From NCBI RefSeq assembly GCF_037977055.1, contig NZ_CP150274.1, forward strand, positions 1,984,001-2,048,000: a stretch of DNA of 64,000 bases, given 5' to 3'. A program made the translations under genes and the position numbers. This document shows positions 25,235 to 33,214 of the stretch, one piece after another (the stretch's first letter is position 1; each line of letters starts with the position of its first letter). The notes beneath the pieces are model-generated. The model ran no database searches. It was not told where the DNA came from and was given only the letters and a program-made list of their open reading frames with translations. Source of the stretch: Paenibacillus sp. FSL K6-1096 (GTDB lineage Bacteria > Bacillota > Bacilli > Paenibacillales > Paenibacillaceae).

Positions 25235-28200
25235 TTAAGGAGTCACTGCTGCGCCGTTGTTCATCAGCACGATATCATCAACATCCACCGTCAGATGGCC
25301 TGCGCCGCCATCCTGGATATTTCCCAGCTCGAAGGAAATACGGCCGATGGAGGTGCTGTCTCCGGCAACATCGAATTCTACGGTATATTCCTGATAGCCG
25401 GTACCCAGATCAACGATCTTGCTGGCATAGCCGTGCCAGGTGTAATTGTTCGCAACATCCAGCCAGCCGATGCTGATGTTCATTTTGCGTTCAGCCGATG
25501 CCTTGGCCTTGAAGGTGAGTGTGTAATGATTGCCTTCATTGTAGGCGATGCCTTCATAGAAGACCTGCCGGTCCCAACTGTTGGTACCGGTGGAGCCGAC
25601 CTGCATCTGCAGCGCCCCGTCCACATTATCAATGGACAGCTCACCGCTGTCGGAGGAATAGCTGCTCCAGCCCTGGAGCGGAGCCGAGAAATCCCCGTTC
25701 GGAACCAGATTCTCCCCGTAAGCCTCACCATCCAGCACCGGACTTACCTGGAGCAGGGAGATATTTCTGAGCTTGACCGTGTGCGCGCCCAGCTCTTCGG
25801 AGATCATGCCCAGACTGAACTGCAGCACAGCGGCAGGATCAGTTGCCTTCGCAGTGAACAGGTATTCATAATGCCCGCCGTCGGGGCTGAGTCTCAATTC
25901 CTGCTCCAGATAAGGGGTCCAATTGCCATCGTCAGTCCCGTCATGCTGAACCAGCGCTTTAATATCTCTGGCTACCGAAGCATCGGCATCGAAGCGCAGC
26001 AGATATTTCTTGCCCTGCTCTACAGGGATACCCGCTTGCTTCACCTGTGCATGCCAGGCCTCTGTTCCGGTTCCGCCCAGGTCAATCTGGAGTTCTCCGT
26101 ATACCGCGTTCATTACAGTGCTCTTGCCCGGATCATTGTCTTCCCAGTCCTTCTTGAACAGTGTCCAGTTGTCGGTGGAGGCATCCTTGAAGCTGCCGTT
26201 CACCACCAGCTCGCGGGTGAGATCCAGCCAGGCCAGATTATAGCCGCTGCCGCCAAGACGGATGTAATAGCTTCCTGCAGGCAGCTCCAGCGGCGTCCCG
26301 ATGAGCGCGCGGTAAGTCTGAAGACCGCCAGTATCTCCTACTGCCATGCTGTACACAGAGGAAGTCACGCTCTGCTTGCTGGCATCCAGCACGGATAGCT
26401 TAAGCACTGAATCTGCTGAGACGCTCGACACCCGCATTACGGGAACGACGGCCGCAGCCTGAGGAAGAACGACTTTGTATTCAACAGAGTCTCCCTCGTC
26501 CATACCGGTGACATCCTTGCCGCCTTCACCGCTTGGCACGAGGCTGATGCCCGAGGAGGTCCAGTACTGGTCTCCCCGCAGATGCAGGTAATTGCCAAGT
26601 ACCGGCGGATCAACCATCCGCACCAGGCGGACATTATCAATCCCGGTTTGCCCCGCAGCCTGGCCCAGCAGGAACGATAGTGTGCCTTCCGTACCCGAGC
26701 CGCCGGACAAGGCGATCTCTGCGGTGTAGCTTTTCCAGTCCGGCGTCAGTGTGAACACGGACCCGTCCGGATAGACGGTCTGCCCGCCGTTGTTCTCCAG
26801 CTTGATGCCAAGCGGCTGCGACTGGTCCGATCTGGCCGAGAATGAGAGCTGATACACTCCTGCCGAAGAGAGAGGGATGCCTGTCTGTGTCAGTGTCACA
26901 GCCTCCGGCGACCCTCCGGCCTGCTGGATGTCCGCCTTGAATTCACGCTTCATCAGCGGCAGCTCCAGCGTACTGGTTACACTGGCCTGTGCCGCTGCCC
27001 CGGAGTCCGGCTTCACGGCAAAGCTCCAGTAGCCCAGACGAGCTGCTCCAAGATCGAAGCCTCCATTATAGATCAGGTTGCCGTCAGCAAGCGGTGTGCG
27101 CACCACCGGCTCCGGCTCCGTCTCGGTCACCCGCACATTGGCGAAATAGGCGGTAATATCGTTCTGGCCCAGATTGAACTCGAACCGGGCATTGTTGTCA
27201 GAAGCATTCGTCATCGTGAAGCTGTATTCATACGATTTCCAGTCCGGCGTAAGCTGGAAGTTGCGTTCCTTGGAATAGGCCGTCCATCCGCCGCCGTATT
27301 CCGTCAGCTTGCTCATCAGCGGACGTGCTGCATCCGCTTTGGCATCGAAGGTCACCTTGTAGGCCTTATCCTTCTCCAGCAGCAGCGGCATCTGGGTCAG
27401 CTGAATGGAATAATTCTGGGTTCCGGCTTCCTGGATGGCAACCTTCACTGCCTTGCCTTTGTCCTGATCATCAATGACAGAGGCTGTTCCGCTGCCGCCT
27501 GCATTCTTGATCAGCTGCCAGTATTCCGGCACGCCGTCCGCTGCGGCTGCACCCTTGAAGTCGCCGTTATAGATCTGGTTGCCGTCTTCCAGGGCCGGAC
27601 GCTGCGGAGTGGATAACTCCGGCTTCGTTGGCCGCTGTCCCGTTACATCCGGCAATTGATCCAGGTTCTTGTATTTGTAGACCCGGACATAGTCGACATA
27701 CATTTTATCCGACTTGAAGTCAGCCTTCGGATCACCCGGCCAGTCGCCGCCCACGGCCAGATTGAGAATCATGTAGAACGGGCGGTCGAACGGCGCAGGA
27801 TACGTATAATAATCCGGCTGGCCTTCGGCCTTCGTGCCCCAGTCGCTGGTCTCGAAATACATTTTATCGTCCACATAATAGCGGATCAGGCCCGGAAGCC
27901 ATTCCAGTGTGAAGTCGTGGTACTCATCGGCGAAGGTCTGGCCTTCCGGCAGCACATACGTCTTGGACTGCGACATATGCGGAATATCGTAGTGAAGCGA
28001 GCCGTGAACGGTTCTTGGATACAGGTCCGCCTTCTCCGGTTCACCGGCAACGGGTCCGGTCAGCTCCATGATGTCCATCTCGCCGCTTCCCGGCCAAGGT
28101 CCATACTGCGTCTCATCGTCCGTCGGCATCATCCAGATGGCCGGCCACATGCCCTGCTGAATCGGCAGCTTGGCGCGCACGGTGAACTTGCCGTAGGTCC

Positions 28201-29776
28201 AGTCGCCCTTCATCTTGGAGGTCAGCTTGGCGGATGTATAATCCTTCCCGCCGTAGGCTTCCTTCCGGGCTTCCAGCTCCAGCACGCTATTTCCGCCCTC
28301 TGTAGTCAGCGAAGCGTTGTCCGGATGATAGTATTCCAGCTCGTTATTGTATACCGTTCCGGTATCCTGTACATTCCATTTGCTCTCATCGATCGCGTGG
28401 CCGTCGAATTCATCATTCCAGACCAGCTCCCACGGATTGCTCTCGGGTTGCGGCGTTGGTGTCGGCGTTGGTGTTGGTGCGGCCGTTGGTTCTGCGGTCG
28501 GCGCGGCCGTAGGTGCTGCGGTTGGTGCAGGCGTAGCCTCGCCTGCACTTCCGCCGCCCGCTGCGGACCCAGTCGCTGCGGTTGGCGCAGTGCTGGCCTT
28601 CGCTGTTGCCCCATTGCCGGTCAAGCCGCGCAGCGTCTCGCCCTTCTGGAGCGCCAGCCCGTTCAGCAGCACACGCTCAGCCTGGTTCTCCAGCAGGCTG
28701 ATCTGCCCCCGGTTCACGATCTCAGAACCGGCGGCATTAACACCCGTAACCAGGTGGTCTACCCGGGAACCGGTCCCGATCTCCACCTTGGCCGGCTGGA
28801 GCAGCTCGATCCGCGCTGCGGAGCTGCCCTCCAGTACCAGCCTTACCGGAGCTGCCGGCTTATTCAGCTTAACCTGCCCCAGCGAAGCTTTGCGGAAGAT
28901 GACGGAGTGGTCGCCGCCTCCTGTGATATGTACCGTTCCCTGCACCTTGATGCCGGAGAACGATACTTCTCCCTCTCCTACTCCGGCAGTGACATAGAGG
29001 CTGCCGTTAACGTCCCCCCCGTCCAGCTGCACATCCGCCCGGTTGATGATCACATTCCCGGAGACGGCGCCAATAGACTGGCTCCCCCCGGCTGTGCTGA
29101 TCCAGCCGATCATACGTCCCAGCAGCTCAGCCAGCTCGGCCCGGGTCATCTGCGCCTTGGGATTCAGCTTGCCCTCCGCATCGCCGCGCAGGTAACCGGC
29201 GTCCAGCATGGCACTCACCGCTTCTCTGGCGTAGCCGCTGACCGCAGCCGCGTCAGACTGCGAGGCCAGTGCAGCCTGGGAGTCCGCCGTAAGCGAGAAC
29301 GCCCGGCTAAGCATCGTCAGTGCTTCCTGGCGGGTGACAGCAGCCCCCGGCTGGAACCGGCCGTCTGCATACCCCTGGATTACGCCTGCTGCACTAACCC
29401 GGCTGACATCCTGGGAGTACCAGGAAGAAGCGCTTACATCACTAAATGCAGCAGAACCGGCATCCGTGTAACGGAATACTCTGCTGACGATAGCCGCCAG
29501 CTCAGCCCGCGAGACCGGCTGCCCCGGTTTGAACTGACCTTCCCCGTCACCCTGCAGAATTCCCGCGGCTGACAGCCTGTTCACTGCAGCCGAAGCCCAA
29601 TGCTGCTTCATATCGGCATACCCTGCCGCTTGTACTGCTGTACTGCCTGTAGCTGCTGACAGTCCGGCCTGATCCTTACTGCCGTCCGCCTGCACAATCC
29701 CTGCGTGCCCCGGAACCTGAATTCCTGACAACAGGAGCCCGGCAATCAGGATTTTGGATATTCCTTTGCGGTACAT
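25235..29776 (-). CDS. S-layer-anchored GH16 beta-1,3-glucanase with multiple carbohydrate-binding modules
   Basis: This 1513-residue secreted enzyme has a signal peptide (1-30) and three SLH domains (about 53-100, 110-158, 175-222) that would bind it to cell-wall polymer. A beta-helix-like region of short strand repeats (about 230-390) and an Ala/Pro/Thr linker (about 412-445) follow. The GH16 domain (about 448-702) has the catalytic motif GEMDIMEL (Glu566, Asp568, Glu571), the laminarinase-type form with an extra Met. Downstream are four CBM4/9-like modules (IYNGDF, LIYNGGFD, VNGSFKD, LVPNGDF), with a CBM6-like module (about 1070-1200) in the middle. It probably cuts insoluble beta-1,3-glucan while holding it to the cell. 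GGGGGA lies eight bases before the ATG. Confidence 0.92.
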   Translation of the reverse strand: MYRKGISKILIAGLLLSGIQVPGHAGIVQADGSKDQAGLSAATGSTAVQAAGYADMKQHWASAAVNRLSAAGILQGDGEGQFKPGQPVSRAELAAIVSRVFRYTDAGSAAFSDVSASSWYSQDVSRVSAAGVIQGYADGRFQPGAAVTRQEALTMLSRAFSLTADSQAALASQSDAAAVSGYAREAVSAMLDAGYLRGDAEGKLNPKAQMTRAELAELLGRMIGWISTAGGSQSIGAVSGNVIINRADVQLDGGDVNGSLYVTAGVGEGEVSFSGIKVQGTVHITGGGDHSVIFRKASLGQVKLNKPAAPVRLVLEGSSAARIELLQPAKVEIGTGSRVDHLVTGVNAAGSEIVNRGQISLLENQAERVLLNGLALQKGETLRGLTGNGATAKASTAPTAATGSAAGGGSAGEATPAPTAAPTAAPTAEPTAAPTPTPTPTPQPESNPWELVWNDEFDGHAIDESKWNVQDTGTVYNNELEYYHPDNASLTTEGGNSVLELEARKEAYGGKDYTSAKLTSKMKGDWTYGKFTVRAKLPIQQGMWPAIWMMPTDDETQYGPWPGSGEMDIMELTGPVAGEPEKADLYPRTVHGSLHYDIPHMSQSKTYVLPEGQTFADEYHDFTLEWLPGLIRYYVDDKMYFETSDWGTKAEGQPDYYTYPAPFDRPFYMILNLAVGGDWPGDPKADFKSDKMYVDYVRVYKYKNLDQLPDVTGQRPTKPELSTPQRPALEDGNQIYNGDFKGAAAADGVPEYWQLIKNAGGSGTASVIDDQDKGKAVKVAIQEAGTQNYSIQLTQMPLLLEKDKAYKVTFDAKADAARPLMSKLTEYGGGWTAYSKERNFQLTPDWKSYEYSFTMTNASDNNARFEFNLGQNDITAYFANVRVTETEPEPVVRTPLADGNLIYNGGFDLGAARLGYWSFAVKPDSGAAAQASVTSTLELPLMKREFKADIQQAGGSPEAVTLTQTGIPLSSAGVYQLSFSARSDQSQPLGIKLENNGGQTVYPDGSVFTLTPDWKSYTAEIALSGGSGTEGTLSFLLGQAAGQTGIDNVRLVRMVDPPVLGNYLHLRGDQYWTSSGISLVPSGEGGKDVTGMDEGDSVEYKVVLPQAAAVVPVMRVSSVSADSVLKLSVLDASKQSVTSSVYSMAVGDTGGLQTYRALIGTPLELPAGSYYIRLGGSGYNLAWLDLTRELVVNGSFKDASTDNWTLFKKDWEDNDPGKSTVMNAVYGELQIDLGGTGTEAWHAQVKQAGIPVEQGKKYLLRFDADASVARDIKALVQHDGTDDGNWTPYLEQELRLSPDGGHYEYLFTAKATDPAAVLQFSLGMISEELGAHTVKLRNISLLQVSPVLDGEAYGENLVPNGDFSAPLQGWSSYSSDSGELSIDNVDGALQMQVGSTGTNSWDRQVFYEGIAYNEGNHYTLTFKAKASAERKMNISIGWLDVANNYTWHGYASKIVDLGTGYQEYTVEFDVAGDSTSIGRISFELGNIQDGGAGHLTVDVDDIVLMNNGAAVTP

Positions 29777-29836
29777 CTGAACATTCCCCCTCTTGTAGAA
29801 CCTTGTCGAATTTCTGGCCTTGTGCCAGTCGATTTC

Positions 29837-29892
29837 AGTATAGAGGCCCTATCCCGGAGGTGACATACCAATTCCTTAGCCCGCATAACAAA
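29837..29892 (-). promoter_or_regulatory. Shared direct-repeat promoter, copy 4 (SLH-GH16 gene)
   Basis: Read on the minus strand: TTTGTTAT (29885-29892), 12 bases, ATTGGTAT (29865-29872), 22 bases, -10 TATACT (29837-29842). Spacing is identical to copies 1-3. Confidence 0.85.
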
Positions 29893-29940
29893 GATGCAAC
29901 TTTGTCTGGGACTCCCTGTAGACACCACTCGGGAGAGCCC

Positions 29941-30170
29941 AATGTAATCGGTTTTTCGACTATATCCCGCCCGCACGCCTTCACTTGGCGAAATGTAATC
30001 GGTTTTTCGATTACATTGGGCCCGCACGCCCTCACTTGGCGAAATGTAATCGGTTTTTCGATTACATTGGGCCCGCACGCTTCCCGCTGACCAATTGTAT
30101 TCGGTTTTTCGATTACATCCGGCCCGCACGCCCTCACTGAGCAATTGCGTCCGGTTTTCTGCATAATCCC
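29941..30170 (+). repeat. Hairpin-repeat array A, five units at 50-51 bp
   Basis: Units begin at 29941, 29992, 30043, 30094 and 30144. The full unit has arms AATGTAATCG and CGATTACATT around loop GTTTTT, followed by a semi-conserved 25-base GC-rich spacer (CCCGCACGCC). The outer units are degenerate. Both strands stay open across it because 51 is a multiple of three, but no gene is called. It fills most of the gap between the SLH-GH16 promoter and the terminator of the zinc-ribbon gene. Confidence 0.9.
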
Positions 30171-30181
30171 CACGCAAAAAA

Positions 30182-30227
30182 GCCCAATCACCCGGGCAGC
30201 TTAAATAAGCAACCCGGGTGATTGGGC
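30182..30227 (-). terminator. Terminator of the zinc-ribbon/PRC-barrel operon
   Basis: A perfect 15-base stem, GCCCAATCACCCGGG with its complement, is followed by six T on the minus strand. Confidence 0.9.
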
Positions 30228-30273
30228 ATAGCGGATCTATGTAACTGTAGTTAAGTTACGAATCTGGCAATGG

Positions 30274-30483
30274 TCAGGAGGACGCATGGATCTGCGGGAA
30301 ATCCTGAACGACTTCTTCCCCGGAGAACAGATCGTCCAGCGAACTGAGCGTGCCGTCTTCTTCAACCTGATACACCGACATTTTCTCGCCATTGACGGTT
30401 AGCTCGATGAAGCAGCCCCAGCAGTAGAATTGGTGGGAGCCGATCTTGCCGATATCCTTGGAGTTGCAGTTTGGACACTTCAT
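30274..30483 (-). CDS. Small zinc-ribbon protein
   Basis: This 69-residue protein has two CxxC pairs (CPNC at 3-6 and CWGC about 20 residues on), which make a zinc ribbon, followed by an acidic tail. The ATG at 30483 is preferred over one three codons earlier because AGGTGG lies ten bases before it; that site overlaps the stop of the PRC-barrel gene, so the two are coupled. Small zinc-ribbon proteins occur beside yrrD-like genes in Bacillales. Its function is unknown. Confidence 0.75.
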   Translation of the reverse strand: MKCPNCNSKDIGKIGSHQFYCWGCFIELTVNGEKMSVYQVEEDGTLSSLDDLFSGEEVVQDFPQIHASS

Positions 30484-30497
30484 ATAATACATTCCAC

Positions 30498-31019
30498 CTA
30501 TCCGTTAACAATATTAATGGCCTTTTGCAGCCGTTCTTCACTCATCGCAGGAACCAGCACAGAATCCTCTCCGATCGACATCTCTTCAGAACAAGGCAGC
30601 CATTTGCGTCCTTCGATCAAATCGGTGACAAGCCCGTCACTGATTTCCAGTGCTACTATTGTATTTCCCAACTTCTGGTCAAAATAAACATCCGAGATAC
30701 GTCCAAGCACTGTTCCGGATGCAGTAAGCACCTGCCTGTCCTTCAATTTGTTCTTTCCTGAGAGGAATGTGTAGGATATATGGTCAGCATCGACCTTGAC
30801 GATCGACTCTTTATCGCGGATCATGACTGCATCCTCGCCATAAGCTACAATATTATCCCATGCCACAACTTTCACAAGCCTTGCAAAAAAAGATTTGCTT
30901 TCCAGTTCAATACCCGTAATATTCCAGTTTGAATCCAGTCCGATATCAATGATCTCACCGACCTCGGTACCTTCTTCAACTTCGTATACAGTGAGGCCTA
31001 TCATATCTTGAAGTTTCAT
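30498..31019 (-). CDS. PRC-barrel domain protein (YrrD-like)
   Basis: This 173-residue protein has two PRC-barrel repeats. The first is around MKLQDMIGLTVYEVEEGTEVGEIIDIGLD, the second around KDRQVLTASGTVLGRISDVYFDQKLGNTIVALEISDGLV. PRC barrels are small beta-barrels found in ribosome maturation and photosynthetic reaction-centre proteins; the role of YrrD-like proteins is not established. It lies 88 bases downstream of the cysteine desulfurase gene on the same strand. This order resembles the yrvO...yrrD series of B. subtilis. Confidence 0.85.
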   Translation of the reverse strand: MKLQDMIGLTVYEVEEGTEVGEIIDIGLDSNWNITGIELESKSFFARLVKVVAWDNIVAYGEDAVMIRDKESIVKVDADHISYTFLSGKNKLKDRQVLTASGTVLGRISDVYFDQKLGNTIVALEISDGLVTDLIEGRKWLPCSEEMSIGEDSVLVPAMSEERLQKAINIVNG

Positions 31020-31107
31020 GGTATCTAAAGTCCCCTCACCTGAAGAATTGCCAATGGGTATCCCTAGGCCAGAGACCTCTTAACCGGCTGTCAGAATGCA
31101 CGGACGC

Positions 31108-32259
31108 CTAGTTTCTTGTACGTAGCCGGTTCAATACGGTTCCAACTTTCTGGGCGACAACCTGCATTTCTTCATTAGTATTACCCAAACCTGTACTGAA
31201 GCGAATCGCCGAGCGCAAAAGTTCTTCCGGAAGCTTCATCGCCTGCAGAACATGCGAGATTTCCAGCGACCCTGAGGTGCAGGCTGAACCGCTGGCCGCT
31301 GCGATCCGCTCCATGTCGAGGTTCATCAGCATCACATCGGTTGCGGCTCCGGGGAAGCTGATATTCACAATTCCCGGCACCGTATGCTGCTCATTCCCGT
31401 TGAGCACATATCCGTCTGCTCCAACCTGCTTGTCCAGCTCCTGCAGCAGTGTACTGCGCAGTTCAAGCGCCCGTTCATGATGCTCCTGCATCCCTTGTAC
31501 AGCCAGCTCTACAGCTGCTGCGAAACCGGCAATATTCGCCAGGCTCTCCGTGCCTGCCCGACGGCCGCGCTCCTGAAGCCCGCCGTGCTGTCTTGGCGCA
31601 AGCGGGACCCCCCGCCGGACATACAGGCCTCCAATCCCCTGCGGACCTCCAATCTTGTGGGCCGAGAAGCTCATATAATCAACCGGCAGCTCATTCAGCC
31701 GGAACGGCAGCGTCCCCAGAGCCTGTACAGCATCTACATGCATAAGGATCCCGCGTCCGGCAGCCAGCCTGCCAATCTCTTCTATAGGCTGTACAGTTCC
31801 CACTTCATTATTCACATACATTATGCTAATCAGTACTGTATCCTCGCGCAGGGCCGATTCTACCGCCTCCACAGAGACAAGTCCGGTAGAGTCCACTGGC
31901 AGATAAGTGACCTCGAAGCCCTGATGCTCCAGCTCCCCGCACGTATGCAGCACTGCATGATGCTCAATGGCTGTAGTAATGATATGTCTGCCCTTATGGG
32001 CAGAAGCATGGGCGGCACCGAACAAAGCGAGATTGTCGCTCTCGGTGCCGCCGCTGGTGAAGATCCACTCCTCAGGCGAACAGCCCAAAAAGCCCGCGAT
32101 GCTGTCGCGCGCTCCACTCACAATTCTTTTGGCAGACCGTCCGAACTGGTGTACGCTGGACGCATTGCCGTATTCATTCAGCAATATATTATACATGACC
32201 TTCGCCACCTCGGGATGAACCGGTGTTGAGGCGGCGTGGTCCAAATAGATGGGTTTCAT
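31108..32259 (-). CDS. Cysteine desulfurase (IscS/YrvO type)
   Basis: This 383-residue PLP enzyme takes sulfur from cysteine as a protein persulfide for tRNA thiolation or Fe-S clusters. Visible residues are the PLP lysine in SFSAHKIGGPQG, the aspartate in MHVDAVQALG, IEHHAVLHTC, and the persulfide-forming cysteine in SGSACTSGSLEISHVL. The length fits the NifS/IscS group. In B. subtilis yrvO lies between cymR and mnmA and feeds MnmA; here all three occur but cymR and mnmA are 11 kb away. CGGAG precedes the ATG at 32259. Confidence 0.94.
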   Translation of the reverse strand: MKPIYLDHAASTPVHPEVAKVMYNILLNEYGNASSVHQFGRSAKRIVSGARDSIAGFLGCSPEEWIFTSGGTESDNLALFGAAHASAHKGRHIITTAIEHHAVLHTCGELEHQGFEVTYLPVDSTGLVSVEAVESALREDTVLISIMYVNNEVGTVQPIEEIGRLAAGRGILMHVDAVQALGTLPFRLNELPVDYMSFSAHKIGGPQGIGGLYVRRGVPLAPRQHGGLQERGRRAGTESLANIAGFAAAVELAVQGMQEHHERALELRSTLLQELDKQVGADGYVLNGNEQHTVPGIVNISFPGAATDVMLMNLDMERIAAASGSACTSGSLEISHVLQAMKLPEELLRSAIRFSTGLGNTNEEMQVVAQKVGTVLNRLRTRN

Positions 32260-32471
32260 GGCGAGATTCTCCGCTTCTTGAAATTCAGAATGATCTTACA
32301 GGACTACTCGATTATACTGCTGACAAGCAGGTTTTACCACCTGTTAATAAACACAATATTGTAACATTTGTCCATGGGCTGCACTGTAGCCCCGGCTTCT
32401 TCGCAATCCTCCGCTTCTTCCTATATAATTGCTGCTGTACCCATTATCCACTCCAAGGAGGCACAGGCAAG

Positions 32472-33140
32472 ATGTGCGGAAGATATACCATTACGGTAAC
32501 GCTGGAAGAGCTGATCGCCAAGTATTTCATCCGGGAGCACCCTGTCATTCAGTATATCCCAAGGTTCAATGCCGCTCCGATGCAGGCAATCCCGGCCGTC
32601 ATTCATGACGGTGAGCAGAACAGGCTGGGATTCCTCCGCTGGGGCCTGCTGCCCTCCTGGTCGAAGGAGGATAAGAACGCCGCCAGGCTAATTAATGCAA
32701 GGAGCGAAACTCTGCTGGAGAAAGCCTCCTTCAAAGGACTGGTGGCCACCCGCCGCTGTGTGATTCCCGCAGACGGCTTCTATGAGTGGAAGATCCGCGG
32801 GAGCAGCAAGCAGCCGATGAGGATTACAATGCGGGACGGGAAGCTTTTCTCCATGGCCGGGCTGTATGATATCTGGACCGCTCCTGACGGCAACCGAATC
32901 TCCACCTGCACCATCATCACTACTGCCGCCAACCGTCTCATGGAGGATATTCATGACCGGATGCCGGTCATTCTTGGCCCTGAGCAGGAGAGGCAGTGGC
33001 TGGACCGCCGGAGCCGTGACATCCCTTCACTTCTGAAGCTGCTGCAGCCTTACGACCCGGAGCAGATGCAAGCATATCCCGTGTCCGCTGCTGTCGGCAA
33101 TGTGCGCAATGACTCTCCAGAGCTGATTAAGAGCGTTTAA
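32472..33140 (+). CDS. SOS response-associated peptidase (SRAP/YedK family)
   Basis: This 222-residue protein begins MCGRYT. After removal of Met, Cys2 forms a stable thiazolidine cross-link with abasic sites in single-stranded DNA, shielding them from breakage. Other conserved residues are present: NAAPMQAIPAV, RWGLLPSW, INARSET, RRCVIPADGFYEWK (catalytic Glu region) and HDRMPVIL. AAGGAGG eleven bases before the ATG fixes the start, as does the required Cys2. It stands alone, divergent from the desulfurase gene. No LexA box was recognised upstream. Confidence 0.94.
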   Translation: MCGRYTITVTLEELIAKYFIREHPVIQYIPRFNAAPMQAIPAVIHDGEQNRLGFLRWGLLPSWSKEDKNAARLINARSETLLEKASFKGLVATRRCVIPADGFYEWKIRGSSKQPMRITMRDGKLFSMAGLYDIWTAPDGNRISTCTIITTAANRLMEDIHDRMPVILGPEQERQWLDRRSRDIPSLLKLLQPYDPEQMQAYPVSAAVGNVRNDSPELIKSV

Positions 33141-33214
33141 TTCCTCTATCCCCCGGGTATTAACTAAAGCTCATTCTTTCTATATCTCAATTATACGTAC
33201 CAGGAGGAATCCAT

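Noticed and set aside
29746..30191. Open frames over array A
   Set aside because: Same cause: repeat-derived peptides on both strands, no ribosome site, no family resemblance.
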